From: Bimastos eiseni
Lineage: Eukaryota > Annelida > Clitellata > Crassiclitellata > Lumbricidae
DNA: 64,000 bases
Assembly (NCBI GenBank): GCA_959347315.1
Contig: OY365818.1
Span: 1,625,964-1,689,963 of the forward strand
Reading direction: 5' to 3'
Positions within the stretch are counted from its first letter, which is position 1, and each line of letters starts with the position of its first letter. A model generated the notes under the pieces. That model saw only the letters and a list, made by a program, of their open reading frames with translations. It made no database searches and had not been told where the DNA came from. Below are positions 35,780 through 60,069 of the stretch, in pieces. The position numbers were made by a program, and so were the translations under genes.

Positions 35780-35968
35780 TTCTTCCTTTCTTCCTTCTTT
35801 CCTTCCTTCTTTCCTTCCTTCTTTCCTTCCTTCTTTCCTTCCTTCTTTCCTTCCTTCTTTCCTTCCTTCTTTCCTTCCTTCTTTCCTTCCTTCTTTCCTT
35901 CCTTCTTTCCTTCCTTCTTTCCTTCCTTCTTTCCTTCCTTCTTTCCTTCCTTCTTTCCTTCCTTCCCA
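35780..35968 (+). repeat. 12-bp array (TTCTTTCCTTCC)n
   Basis: About 14 near-perfect 12-bp units within a longer CT tract (35590-36100). The frames reading FFPS or KEGR repeats are artefacts. Confidence 0.95.
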
Positions 35969-36282
35969 GCCTTCTAACCATTTCCCTTCTTTCCCTCCAC
36001 CTATTTCCGACCGTTCCGTCATCCCTCTTTGCCTCCCTTTCCACCCCTCTTTCACCCTTCATCTCTTCCTCCCTTCTTCCCCCTCTTTCCTCTTCCTTCC
36101 GGGCAGTTAATCCTCCCTCCGTCCATCCACCCATCCGTCGACCAAATACTGTTTGCCAGCTAGGACAGCAAATACACCGCTACCGCCATCTGGCGCAGAC
36201 TATCGGTCGGATGGCGCACGAGACCAAGTTAAGCTCGTTTGTCATTACGACTGTATTAGCCAAACGGCGGACTCGACTGCGC

Positions 36283-36296
36283 ATGCGCGGTGGACG
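36283..36296 (+). promoter_or_regulatory. NRF-1-type palindrome
   Basis: TGCGCATGCGCG matches the NRF-1 consensus, about 1.1 kb upstream of the receptor start codon. Motif match only. Confidence 0.3.
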
Positions 36297-36299
36297 ACC

Positions 36300-36830
36300 A
36301 AACTGTCTCTCTCGCTCTCTAAGTTAGAGAACTGCATAAATTCTATATCTTCGGCCGAAGCGCCGGATGGTAGAATATCTAGAAAAGGCAGCGGCTGGAT
36401 ATTGGCCAAGCGACGCTCTGCGACAGATGAGGAAACTATGACTGACTTGTTCGCGGAGAGATCTGCCTTGCGAGGTATTTCCTTGGGACATATATATTGG
36501 TCGTCGGTTTCGAGTTCTGAGGTCGTCTGATGGAATCCTGTGCAGAAAGTTCGTCGCCTGCTTGTTGTAACCTTGACATGTGCAAGATCGTATGGTTGGA
36601 GTCTCCAGGTATATTTGACCGTCTGCTTCGTAGCAGGATTTGTCTGCCATCTGCCTTGACCGTCAACATCCAGAAGAGAAATCTAGTGCTTTGTTGTTAA
36701 ACCGCTTAATTTATTAAATCATATAAAATAATAATGGAGAAAAATAGCGTTGATCTTTGTCGGCGTCTGATGTTCTATAAATTTTAATAACAAATTATTC
36801 TGGTCAATTCAATCCGATTGCATGTTTTTG
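36300..36830. other. Spacer upstream of the receptor
   Basis: Open frames (36153-36530 +, 36650-36324 -) have no recognisable domain. Confidence 0.35.
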
Positions 36831-36837
36831 TCTGAAC

Positions 36838-37150
36838 GCAGACTACTGCTGAAGTCATCGCGTACATCTGAAGTCATTGCGGACATCTGAAGTCATCACG
36901 GACATCTACAGTCGTTACGATCATCTGAAGAAGCGGTGGGCATCCTAAGTCATGACTTCAGAAGTCATTACGGTCACCTGACGTCATCACGGACATTCTG
37001 ACGTCGCCATGGACAGACAGTCTGAAGTCATCGTGGACATTTTTAAGTCATCACGGACATCTGAAGTCATTTGATGTCATCACGGACATCTGAAGTCATT
37101 TGAAGTCATGACGGGCATCTGAGGTCGTACAACAGGCATGCGAAGACATT
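36838..37150 (+). repeat. About 19-bp CRE-like minisatellite upstream of the dopamine receptor
   Basis: About 14 units of (C)TGAAGTCATCACGGACAT, some with perfect TGACGTCA (near 36979) or TGACGTCG. It ends about 250 bp before the receptor ATG, so it lies in the likely promoter or 5' UTR. Confidence 0.8.
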
Positions 37151-37404
37151 ACGGGTAGTAACGATGAAATCGGCAAAGTTCAAGGGAGTCCCAACCCTAT
37201 AGGAATTTTCGTATGAAGAAAGCCCTGTGTTAATCTTTAGAGTTCTGCTTTGGGCAAATCTTCAGAGAAGTCCTGCTTTGTATTAATCCTCAGTTGAGTT
37301 TTTTTACTTGGAGTATATCTCCACAGGAAATGAGTCCATTCTAGACAAACTCCAAGAGGGTCCTGCGATCCGGAAGAGATTGGTCAAACACCGCTAGATC
37401 CACA

Positions 37405-49544
<12,140 letters not shown>

Positions 49545-49921
49545 AAAGAAGAGACTACAATTTCCGGATTATAGTGAAATATTTAAAATCACAGACGAAT
49601 TGTTATTATCCGATCGCGGAAGAAAATTTCTAATCACAGCAGAAGATCCAGGAATATAATTATGGTGGAAAACCTTGAACACGCAACTACATAGATGTGA
49701 TATAATTTTATGTAGAGCATCTGGAATCCTGGATCTTTGTAGAGCGCATTTTCAGAGGTTGTAGTTGTATTCTGTATAATCCATCGTGTACGGTATGTCG
49801 CGACACATGGCTTCTATACCACTACTCTCAATATTTAATTTCAATCAGGTGATAGGCCTAGTCTAGAGTTTAGCATTCTGGAGCCAGTAAACCCTGAGGG
49901 TTTAATTCTTCCAACTAGGAC

Positions 49922-49927
49922 AATAAA
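49922..49927 (+). terminator. Candidate polyadenylation signal of the receptor
   Basis: AATAAA about 380 bp after the stop. Choice among possible sites is not tested. Confidence 0.35.
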
Positions 49928-50027
49928 AATATTCAAAGACTTAATTCTTTTTCTTCACTACTCTCGAGCAAACTTAGCTAGGTAACTGTCTTAGTCCCAA
50001 TTATCGCCCAAAAAACTAGTGACACAA

Positions 50028-50120
50028 TGCTACATAGGAAGTTTCCAGTCCTGTGCAGATTGGTCCTAGGAGTAGGCCCACGGACCAATGTGCACAGGAC
50101 TGGAAACTTCCTACATCACT
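50028..50120. repeat. Long hairpin/foldback element
   Basis: TAGGAAGTTTCCAGTCCTGT and its continuation GCAGATTGGTCC (about 50036-50067) are mirrored by GGACCAATGTGCACAGG and ACTGGAAACTTCCTAC (about 50081-50113), with a loop of about 13 bp. The left arm resembles the 3' part of the SINE near 19970-20015. Confidence 0.7.
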
Positions 50121-50129
50121 CCATCACTG

Positions 50130-50963
50130 GATGCCTTATGCATTAGACACCGGCACTATAGAAGTCACCAATTATAATTACCCCATAGAAAAATGCCCAA
50201 TGCACCCAAGAACCCCCCAAAACAGAACCCCACAGTCGCTCAGCTTGATGTAAACTGATTTCCTCAAAAGTCAATTAAAGACGGTCCATAATGAAAAATT
50301 AACAACTGTCGTTCATCATTTGCAGCTGCCGCCTCTTGAAACAACAGCAGGAGATAATATGTTGTTTTAGAGTCTGATGACTCGAGGATGCGATCAAGGC
50401 AGGTGATCACGCGATGATTTAGACCACTCGGTGGTCAATGCACCTGGAAAAAAAAGAAAGTAAACAACGTATAAATAAACCAAAGCCCTTTAGGAGAATT
50501 AGGTGCGAAGAAGGAGGAGGAATAAAAGGAAGAGTCGTACGGATGATAGATAGAAAGAGGATTTGGAGGAACGTGGAATATGAGGGAGGAGAATTTTCAA
50601 AATTGAGCGGTAAGACAACAACTCAAGACCATTCACAATCCCAGTCATAATCTATATCAAGATTACAATTATTGTCTATTTATTACTTATTGCACAATAA
50701 TATTATAAGCTTTACATTAACAGCCATAGTCACAGTGCTATTGGACCACGAAAAGTTAAATAGCTTATACTGGCCATTGCAACTCATTGTTGGCTAATAA
50801 TCCTACTTACATGCATTTTTAATAGGAACTGAAGTAATAATAATAACAATGCTTATGATATTATAATAATAATAGTAATAAAAAAACAATAGTAATAATA
50901 ATATTGGCAACTGCACTATAGTATTACGAACGATACGACAAGCGATTACAAGTGGAACACTTA
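50130..50963. other. Convergent intergenic space between receptor and RPB5 gene
   Basis: AT-rich. TTTATT at 50679-50684 is an AATAAA signal on the - strand, about 280 bp beyond the RPB5 stop. A run of ATAATAATA lies at 50835-50905. Confidence 0.4.
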
Positions 50964-51124
50964 CTAAATAACGACCCTGTACTCAACGTATCGACCGCCC
51001 GTCTCGCTTGGCCGAACTATCCGGAACACCTGCAATTAAAACACATTCAATCACTTCTCTTGCTGCAAGATTTTTAAATAAATTTATGCTAGGTCTATAT
51101 GCTCACGCTAAAAGCATGCTAAAA

Positions 51125-51205
<81 letters not shown>

Positions 51206-53407
51206 GATGCCTGTTGAGGGCGCTGCTGATTTGAGCGACGCTATATAAATGCTTGAATACATTACGTATACTGATAATATATATATACATGTTTGTGTGA
51301 AGAGATTAATCATTTGTAGTTGTAATCTGAAACGTGGAACCCACCTGTCCTCGTTTTGCCCCGTAGTACCTCGAGACCGGATCGGTTGCCAGAATTCCCT
51401 TCAGTTGATGCTCCTTCACCGAACTGTCCCAAAACAGAAACGCAAGTATTCGTCAGGTCCACGTGACAAACATCCAGACTCAACGACAGTGCCTCGAAAA
51501 CCATAAAAAATAAATGGACTACTCGCAAGTCAACGACAATGGGTTGAATCAGACAGTCAGTTTTCACAACCGTGAAAACTTCCTCAAACATGTACCAAAA
51601 CAAATTCCCTCTAAGACAGGGATGTCAAAGAAAAGGCCTGCAGACCGTATATGGCCTCCAATGATATTTCTGACTCACGGATCCTTATCTTAAGACAACA
51701 CAATTGAGAAAAAAAGTCCAATTTGTAATTATTAAGGCATTATAAGTCTTCTGTGATGTGTGTAATTGACAATGCATCTCAGAATCCCATTCTCAAAGCC
51801 TCATTCAACTGTTTGTATGGCCACCTTTGATATCCCTACCCCGTCTTCCTCATGCACTTTCATCACTCTGGTCAGCCACTTGCTGGAAAATATTGATACT
51901 GGCCCACCATTACAAAAACGTTTGAAACTGCTGCACTAAAACAATCATTAGAATTTTTGCAAGCAGATATACACATTCATACATGCATGCAAGCATACAT
52001 GTGGCCTACAATGCCCTACATAGTTGGACAGCAATGCACAAATAACAGTTAAAAGGAAGTATTTATTGTGTCAGTAAATAAAAACATCCACACTGAAAAA
52101 CAATGCACACAAAAGTCTGCATCTATGAATCATTGGATAACCAAACATCGATCGACGGTGTGAGTGAAGGACTTACTTATGGTCCCTCACACTTTAATCA
52201 TCTTGGGGAGGACGATTGAAACTGTGTGCTCGGCATTCTGGGGCGGGGAGCACGTGTAATAAGAAAGCAAAGTGTCAGCAAAGACGAATGTTATATTAAG
52301 CACCCACACTTCAGAAAAGCAACTCGATGAAACATTGAAAAGTTAAAGAGAATACTTACTACTTTTCAAGTAGCTGTTGCTTTTCTTCGGGGGTGAGTAG
52401 GAAGTGATCGGGAACACACTGAAACAATCACAGAAGGTAAAGATATCTGATATTAAGTAAAGAAGCAAATCTCAGGTAAAGGCAACTCATTACAGGTAAA
52501 GCTAACTCGTATCATCTAAATAAACAAATCTCAGATAAAGGTAACTTGTATCATCTCAGGGGCACCCATGACCTGCAGTGAAACTTATCTGGCAATCCTG
52601 AAAGAATGGATGGCAAAGTTCATTATCCATTATCCTAAAAAGCATCATTCTTCAAATACTGTATGTTCTTCAATTGATACTGCGTAAACAAATCAAGATA
52701 ATTATTTTTCAAATATTGTACGACGTTCTCCTAATATCATTGTGCAAACAAGGTTCATTATTTTTTAAATATCATCTGTTAACCAGCAAATACATCATAG
52801 GTTAAAAGTTTGGATTCTTTAGTTCTGGTGAAATTGCGCCCACCTTGTGTTCCGTTATGTTAACGAGAAGTTCATTCTCATAGAAGACCTCAATGAACAT
52901 TCGAGGAGCAAGGACTTGGATGAACTGTTTTCATCAAACAACATCAAGACAAAAGTTCACAGACAAGGGACCAAATCTATTAAATATTTAAGCGTTCAAT
53001 TGTACATTAAATTCAACATGTATCACTCTCTCTCTCTCTCTCTCTCTGCCTCCTTGTATCTGTACCTACCTACATACCTACCTATCTAGTCAATAGATTC
53101 ATATCTTTCTGTGTCTCTGTGTATGCCTCTAACCATCTATCTACCTACCAATTTCTTTGTCTGTCTATCTGTCTGTCTGCCTCTCTCTCTGCATGCCTCT
53201 ACATACCTATCCATCTACACTAACAATCTGTCTATGTGTCTGTCTGTATCTGCATTCCTCCACCTACCTACTGATCAATCTACCCATCTCTTTGTCTGTC
53301 CGTCTGTCTGTCTGTCTCTTTTCACGCCACCACACATCTATCCAATCTACAGCACAGATCTTTGTGTTTGCTTGCCTCTTATCTATCTACTCATCTCTTT
53401 CTGTCTG

Positions 53408-53446
<39 letters not shown>

Positions 53447-55396
53447 GGGTCTAACTCTCTCTCTCTCTATCACTGTCTCTCCATTGCATTACATTCTGTC
53501 TGCCTAAATCCACAAGGTTGTAAAACATTCCAGATCACTGCAATCGAAAATGGATCTATTCTCCAACACACACAACATCACATTCATGGCTATAATGAGA
53601 ATACAAACAATGAGAAGAAAATCATAAAAAGCGTCAAGCAAACGTTTTTGTAATAATTATCATATTAGTGACCTGTAAGGCGCTAGGCGTTATTGACTTA
53701 TCCACAACGATTAATGCCTTTGAGATGTTCTTCTCGTGCATCGATTTGCTGAACTGGAAAACGTCGCTACGCCCAATTTCAGAAGATTTTGGAAAGAAAA
53801 CGGTGATTTGATCTAAAAGGTAACAAATGATTAATTGAAAATGTATTAAGAAGATATTAAAACCTATATTTGTTCAACTTTGCTTCATTTTGATCAATAT
53901 CAGCTTTTTAACGGGCGCCATACCAAAGAAGTCCGCAATAACCAAGCTTTCGGTGCCAGGTCAAAATCTGGGGAGGTCAAGCCAAGGTATAAAAAGAAAG
54001 GTCACTGTAATAGAAAGACTGGGCAGATATTCCTTATGCGTAGAAAGCTTAAGCACCCTCCGCTACTTAGTAAGACAACGACAACCGTCGACATCCAGAC
54101 TTTTTGATTATATGCCAGGTTATTCAAAATCATCTGTGTATTGATGAAGAATGATCGGGGTCTTACTGTTGGGGTCGAACTGATGCTCGAGGAGGATCAT
54201 GAGTTGATCATTGAAATCCCTGCAGAAAGAAACAAAGAAAATGGACAGATCAGCTAAAAATTGCATCTAAACAACACCAGAAGAAACAGTCAATATCCAC
54301 ACTGGTTACCTGCTGTAATAACGCTATATAATAGACAGCTATAAACAGCTGTCATAGCACTATAAGAATGGGGATCGGAGGGCGGATGGGACACTCGAGG
54401 CATGTAACGAGGAACGGTTAGGAGGCGGCTTTTGACTATGCGACCTTAATAAATATCAATAACACTATTACACCTGCGTTGGCTATTTGTGCTGGTTAAC
54501 CACCTAAAAGTTGCAGTTTGTTCGGGTTATTTACATTGGTTATTTGCAATGGTTATCTGCATCAGTTACATCTGCCGGTTATCTACATTAAATATCTCTA
54601 CCGATTATCTACGTCAGTCATCTCCAAGTACAAGGTACATACCGTTCCCCAGCAAACTTTGACAGAAACTCATCGAGCGTTTCCCCCAATTCCTTCTCAG
54701 TGACCATATAACCGCGGTCATGACACATCTGCAAAAAATAATCACAGTTCAGGGAGAATAAAATTACTACTTAAACAAATATTGAACGACTTAATAACTT
54801 AGACAGGTCATTGTTTTGCTTTGGAACCTGTACGGTTTTATGAAATTGGCATAAGAATTTCCCAGACTGATGTATGACAAGAGCGCTGCACCCGTGCCAA
54901 TAGCACAACAAAGTACGGGATTACTCAGAGCGTGAATCATGCTGACCCGAGGTCCACAAAACCCACCGGAAGTGTGACAGTTATCAATTTGCACTACTGC
55001 GAATCCACAGCAAAAGCAAAGAGTCATTGATTCCTGGGGATTGATAACATAACAATCGTATTGAAAGCGAACCATAATCACGCCATAAATAATTAACTGT
55101 AACTGCGGAAATTAAATTGACAAAATGTTCACAAATAAACACTGCAGACAATATACTAAGAATTGTGCTGACGATATTTTATCGTTCAAAAGATTCATAA
55201 ATAGTGGATAACTTGGAAAAACAGCGTCAGAGAGCAAGTGGGCGGAATCAATACCGATTCATGCCGTTCGCTTTCAGCGTTTCGGCACGCCATTTAAACT
55301 GAAGTCTTATAATGCATCGAGTAATACCTGAAAAACAGTCTTTCTAACTCTCCAGAGTGTCCAGGCTGTACCTCCGATATTAGCTCTGTCTTTCAT
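50964..55396 (-). CDS. POLR2E: RPB5 (RPABC1) RNA polymerase subunit, divergent; eight exons
   Basis: Exons, in transcript order, are 55396-55328, 54728-54643, 54219-54167, 53812-53673, 52924-52844, 52418-52360, 51423-51345 and 51029-50964. All junctions are GT-AG and in phase, giving 210 residues. Signature words are TLWRVRKTVFQMCHDRGYMV in the N-terminal jaw domain, ITVFFP, ELLVNITEHK, LLTPEEKQQLLEKY, DPVSRYYGAKRGQ and RPSETGGRYVEYR in the C-terminal assembly domain, all in RPB5 order. RPB5 is shared by RNA polymerases I, II and III. The middle part (residues 50-130) is clearly less like human RPB5 than I would expect for an animal orthologue. It is either a fast-evolving orthologue or a second, paralogous RPB5. 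Splice sites and frame are intact, so it is not a pseudogene. Confidence 0.92.
51126..51200. repeat. (AT)n microsatellite, about 37 copies
   Basis: Pure AT dinucleotides in the last-but-one intron of the RPB5 gene. A SINE tail (GACGCTATATAAATGC) follows at 51237. Confidence 0.95.
53020..53500 (+). repeat. CT/CTGT/CTAC microsatellite region in RPB5 intron
   Basis: Compound tetranucleotides between the exons at 52844-52924 and 53673-53812. The + strand frames are artefacts. Confidence 0.9.
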
Positions 55397-55890
55397 TTTA
55401 AAGTCTTTTAATCATTACTTTAAAAATCTATATGAATTGGAAAACATTGGGCACGAGGTTGACAGGAAGTTGTATCCAAGTTAATCAGTGAGTAAGGGAA
55501 TATGAAATCCTTGGTGAACAAGCAATCAAAATTTATTTCGGATAATAATTTGTAAATTTCGGATAATGAAATCGTAATCGATATCTACAAACTACAAAAG
55601 CGTCACTCAAAAGCCAAGGCTGCCAAGCGCAATGCACTATAAAGGTAATTCACGAGCACTGCGCCAAGTCAAAGGGGCTGTCCAAAGGGCAATCCAAAGG
55701 TGGATGGAGTCCGGTTTCCGTTTCCTATTGGCTTTTATTGGGTTAGAGGAGGCAGAGTTAAAACGAGTGGCGTTTAGGTTGAGAATTGGAAGGTGGAGTA
55801 TCAGATGAGTCGGAGTGGAAGTTCTTGAAGAGGTGAGACTTTAGTTAGGCCTACTAGTGTAAATCCCGAGGAGTGATGGATAAAAGATTT
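55397..55890. promoter_or_regulatory. Upstream region of the RPB5 gene
   Basis: Reading the - strand, two CCAAT words (CCCAATAAAAGCCAATAGG) lie about 340 bp before the ATG at 55396. No TATA box is evident. The transcription start is not resolved. Confidence 0.35.
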
Positions 55891-55970
55891 ATGAGCCCCG
55901 AGAACAAGCTGGCTCCAGCGACTTCGCTTTTGTAGGCGCTGTAGAAAGATTACGATACGATACGTTGGTG
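55880..55970 (+). mobile_element. L2-tailed short element
   Basis: GAGCCCCGAGAACAAGCTGGCTCC…TGTAGGCGCTGTAGAAAGATTACGATACGATACG matches the tails at 10535 and 31860. Confidence 0.55.
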
Positions 55971-56319
55971 GGTGATTGGCAATGATGGCAGTGGTCACTG
56001 GTGGAACCGAAACGGTGCAAATAACGAAAATATCTAATTCGGCAATGATAGTGGAAGGACCGAGTGGACCCTATTTTTTAGGCCTATTAAAGTAAAATTT
56101 TGGTTAATAATTCTCTGATCAAGTATTCTTTATAGTACACAACAAATCAACTTTTGAATCACCTTACATGCCATTATATAAGACCACATGAAGAGCTGAT
56201 TATGACGCATCTTATTATATTTATAGCTTAGCATCTAGCATAATCTAGGCCTATAGATTTATCGTTAATTCGTACTGAGACTATAATTTAGTAGATAACC
56301 TACGATTATAGACCACTAC

Positions 56320-56360
56320 CATGGGGTCCGGAGGCAATTAAATGCCTCCAGTTTCAGGTA
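56320..56360 (-). repeat. Hairpin related to 15662-15705
   Basis: TCCGGAGGCAATTAAATGCCTCCAG with TTTCAGGTA flank is the inverse of the palindrome in segment B. Confidence 0.5.
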
Positions 56361-56439
56361 TGGAGGATATTTGTAAAACAGAAAGCGGGCCTAATATTTC
56401 CGGTTTCATCTTTCGCAGGTCAGTTGTGTCCAGTTGAAA

Positions 56440-56480
56440 TTGTATTGTATTATTAATTTATATAGCGCCGCTCGTAGCAC
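56440..56480 (-). mobile_element. Inverted SINE end
   Basis: TTAATTTATATAGCGCCGCTCG is a reverse SINE tail. Confidence 0.5.
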
Positions 56481-56944
56481 TGGCTATTCAGTTGCACTTA
56501 TAATACCAGTACGTGAATCCCAAGAGTAGAAAGTTTGTAAAAAAGGAAGATTAATGCAAGTAATTAGAGAACCGTAAAGATCGAATACTAGAGCGTAGAT
56601 ATGACGGAAGGACATTCCATAGAGAGGACCCATGCATGCAGTACGTGGTAGCAAAGATCTAGTCTGGGTCATAACTCGTGGAACAGAGAGGCAAAACAGA
56701 GAAGTCGTTTAGAATCTGTAGAAAGAGGAGATAGCTTACGCTCCATGAGACATTACGGGGCAATATATATTTTTCAATTTTGGACTATACGACCAGGACA
56801 AGAACTTTGAACTGAATACGAACTGGTAGAGAAAGCCACGTTTAGTTATTACCTCTATGACACAGACTAGATCTAATGGCACCACTGTCACTGTGTCCTC
56901 CCTAATGTAATCATAACTCGTAAGTGGTTATAATCCTCGTTCAG
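56480..56944. other. Spacer without a supported gene
   Basis: Nothing recognised; possibly SINE body of the element whose tail is at 56440-56480. Confidence 0.35.
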
Positions 56945-57210
56945 AGGAGCCGCCGGATCTGCACATATTGAAATTTTCAAACTCTAGCCAAAGTCAGGCT
57001 AAGTGTTGAATCTATAACAGAAATAATCGATCGCTATTTGATTTTCGGACAAGCATAAATGTGTGAAATAAGGTGTGCGTTGTTGAATTTTGAAAACAAA
57101 AACATATATTTGGATAGTGGATCGCATCTGTTGGGTGGCGGAACTGATCATGTTTGAGGTGGTGGATCTGAAATCAGAGGTTCCGGATCTCAGATCCGGC
57201 TGAATTTAAC
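56945..57210 (+). repeat. MITE-like dispersed repeat, copy 2
   Basis: Counterpart of 4612-4880, with CCGGATCT near 56952 and CTCAGATCCGGCTGAATTTAACCAC at the other end. Confidence 0.6.
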
Positions 57211-57436
57211 CACTGCAGATTACGACCAATTACAGAGAGCCGTCGGTAGCAGGCTAATTTTCGGGTGCTGTACACGTCAGATAATTTTGGTGATCGCAGC
57301 TGGATTGCCCTTTCCTCATCTCTGCATGTCGCCATTCTTAACTCTATTCCTACATCATAATTCAATTAATTAACCCATAAACGAGGAGCTGTGTGAGAAT
57401 TCAAGAGCCATCAATCTGTCAGATGCATTAAGAACT

Positions 57437-57762
57437 ATGATCAAACTGAGGTTTTCTTTAGCACTTCCGTATACACGCGTCAGACGACAGACGACGTCTT
57501 GGCACTTGGCCTCTCCTCGTTTTAGCACAATATATGTGCGACAGTTTCTTTTTTATTACAAATCAATGGCCTTCTCATATCGGTGGCAGTCTGCCACAGC
57601 CACCACATACAGGACGCTGCAGGGAAAGAGACGCTGGATCGCTGGACATAACATTAACGATAGACGGAGGCAGGTCAGACAGAGTCTGGGCAAGCGGTCT
57701 GGCCAGCAACTGCGGACCCGGATCAATACGGAGCCGGGCTGGAGACGAGGGAGGCTTCCCTG
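57437..57762 (+). other. Candidate 5' non-coding exon of the stathmin gene
   Basis: A GC-richer stretch ends at a strong donor (CTTCCCTG|GTGAGTAATG, 57763). The stathmin start-codon exon is preceded by an acceptor (AG at 61321-61322), so an upstream exon must exist and this is the best candidate I see. Open frames through it show no family motif. Confidence 0.25.
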
Positions 57763-57789
57763 GTGAGTAATGCATAGACGGACTCAAAA

Positions 57790-59600
57790 TGATTCATGCA
57801 GAGGCGGTCCTCCACTGCCACCCGACGCCACCGCCGACGCCGGTAGCTTCCTTCGTCAGCGAGCAGTCTGGCATCATGCGAACGGCGTAAGCAGACGACT
57901 GGAAGAACGGTGGAGTAAGGAGAAGGAAAGATTCGGAGTGTTTGTTGGTCGACGACGCTGGAAAAGGAGTGGATTGTTCCTGTACGGGTTTGAATTCGGT
58001 TTTAATCTCACTCTAAATGCATCTGCTTTGAAATCGTTTTTTGGAAGAAATATGTATATCGCCGCAGGTGTTGCGCTCGGCTAAAGCATCTTGTTGGTCT
58101 GTCTGTTGGAAAGGATTGAAGCGGATATTAGATCGATTTCCGATTATTGTTGGCAGTAAAATGCATCCAGTTCGAAATAGAACTTTGATCAAAAGACTTC
58201 TATATGAGAGCGTTTTTTCTGCGTCTTACTATTTCATATTTTTGAGTGCTTTACATCTTTTGGCCTATCTGCATGATCCTGCAAATGACAGTATTGCATG
58301 ACTGATCGCTTTTATTGGACATCCTGATATCATACGCGTAACTAGTATGTTGTCTATTGATGCTGTCGGATCCATTATTACGACTTAATTGTAGGCTATA
58401 TGGCAACTATGCAGATGGCGCTACATAAATGCAAAATGAATGAATGAATTACGCACGAAACCGTATGCGGTGGAAGAGTAGAGAGCAACACGCAGACATA
58501 CTATAAAAAGAGGGATATATATATATATATATATATACAGTCTACAGAGAAAATGGATCTGTCATAAACTCGTTTAGCGCATAAAACAGCTTTGCAAAGC
58601 ATTATTATGAAATGTCTGCTTACGAAATCAATTTCTGTTTCAATTGTTTAATTGTCGTCCTGTTTAAATATAGAATGAAAACATCCGACATACTTATTTG
58701 AAATTACTTTTCAATACTGATTGATCAAGTAATATTTAAAAAATTCAAATGCAAACAACTGATTATCTCATCTTTGTGTGGTAATGTCTTAAACTAGAAC
58801 AGTTCTTGGTAAAGAGTATTCAGCTGAATATGAACCCCCATATTTTAAAGGCCCAACGAGGGCCTATTGAACAGAATTTTCCCAATATTATATGAATATT
58901 GTTTGCTTTAAGATCTGACCAGATGGTTAAAAGACGTAGGCCCCTACTTATATTGCACAAGAAGTAGGAAGGCAGTAGGGCAACAACAGACTATGTTGAT
59001 TCGCTGACTGTAGCCACCACACGTTGTACACGTATGTGTCGATCGCTGTGATTCTGGGGCCTGGGCCCCTCAGTCTGCATGAACGAGGCTCCCACATTTC
59101 CAAAGCAGACCCCGAAACTCCTTGATGCAGACATAGACAAATCCTAGAAATATCTCAGCTCCAGAGAAAACCACGCTAGGAAGACAGATTCAGACACGGG
59201 CGATATCTATATACATTCAGTCCGCAATAGCCAGGCTATTTTGTGGATTCTGGCGTTAGGTCAGAATCCAGGGAGGTCAATGGAGGAGGGAGGTACCTGT
59301 ATCATCGTGAGTGCGGATTATACTGCCTGTCTCAAAAGGTTAATTGGTGCAAGCTAATAGTCACCCACCTGTATAGGAAGATCATCAGGTCAATCGATGA
59401 ATGGGTGGACGTGGCTTGACCTGACGATGAGTCATTGTCAATAGTACACAAATACTGACTGTTGAGACATAGGAGAAGGAGCAGGTGGTCGGATCCATGA
59501 TGCTGCTTGCTGAGCGTGGCTTCCTTTAGAAAGTCTAGACAATTATTTACACAAGATTGAATTTTGAAATAATGAATGACAATGAAGAACTGTTGAATGC
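57790..59600. other. Spacer/intron without a supported gene
   Basis: A SINE tail GATGGCGCTACATAAATGCAAAATGAATGAATGAAT is at 58411-58446 and an AT run at 58517-58539. No exon is recognised. Confidence 0.4.
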
Positions 59601-59614
59601 ATACCAACAATGGA

Positions 59615-59900
59615 TGTGCATATTCATTCATTGATTCATTCATTCCATTGATTCATTCATTGATTGATTCATTCTTTCTTTCCTTCTTTCTTTCGTTCAT
59701 TCATTCATTCATTCCATTGATTCATTCATTGATTGATTCATTCTTTCTTTCCTTCTTTCTTTCGTTCATTCATTCATTCATTCATTCATTCATTCATTCG
59801 TTCATTCATTCATTCGTTCATTCGTCCATTCATTCAATCAATCATTCATCTGTCCGTTCATTCATTCATTCTGTAACTCACTCAGTCATTCATTCCTTCA
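59615..59900 (+). repeat. TTCA/TTCT tetranucleotide array with a duplicated 70-bp block
   Basis: The block ATTCCATTGATTCATTCATT … CTTTCTTTCGTTCATTC occurs twice in tandem (about 59640-59705 and 59711-59770), then TTCA runs. Confidence 0.9.
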
Positions 59901-60039
59901 TTCTGAAAATTTATATTCCAGGAACTTAGCCTTTGCGGAAGAACTATCATCTCGCCACGATCAAAGAATAAGTCTAGAGTGACTTTAGGGTCGATGAGGA
60001 ACCTGAAATGCAGCTCAGTCAAAATAGATATTCTATAGA

Positions 60040-60065
60040 TAGGTCAGGTCAGGTCAGGTCAAATC
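60040..60065 (+). repeat. AGGTC pentamer run
   Basis: Four consecutive AGGTC units create overlapping AGGTCA half-sites. Confidence 0.7.
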
Positions 60066-60069
60066 GGTT

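Noticed and set aside
35744..36134. Lys/Glu/Arg-repeat proteins on the - strand
   Set aside because: Translation of the (TTCTTTCCTTCC)n array.
52185..52275. Possible last exon of the RPB5 gene after 52360
   Set aside because: Candidate acceptors give an immediate stop or unrelated peptide. The exons at 51423-51345 and 51029-50964 complete the RPB5 domain in phase.
57437..58301. Protein-coding gene in overlapping + frames
   Set aside because: No conserved motif. The strong donor at 57763 fits a non-coding 5' exon better.
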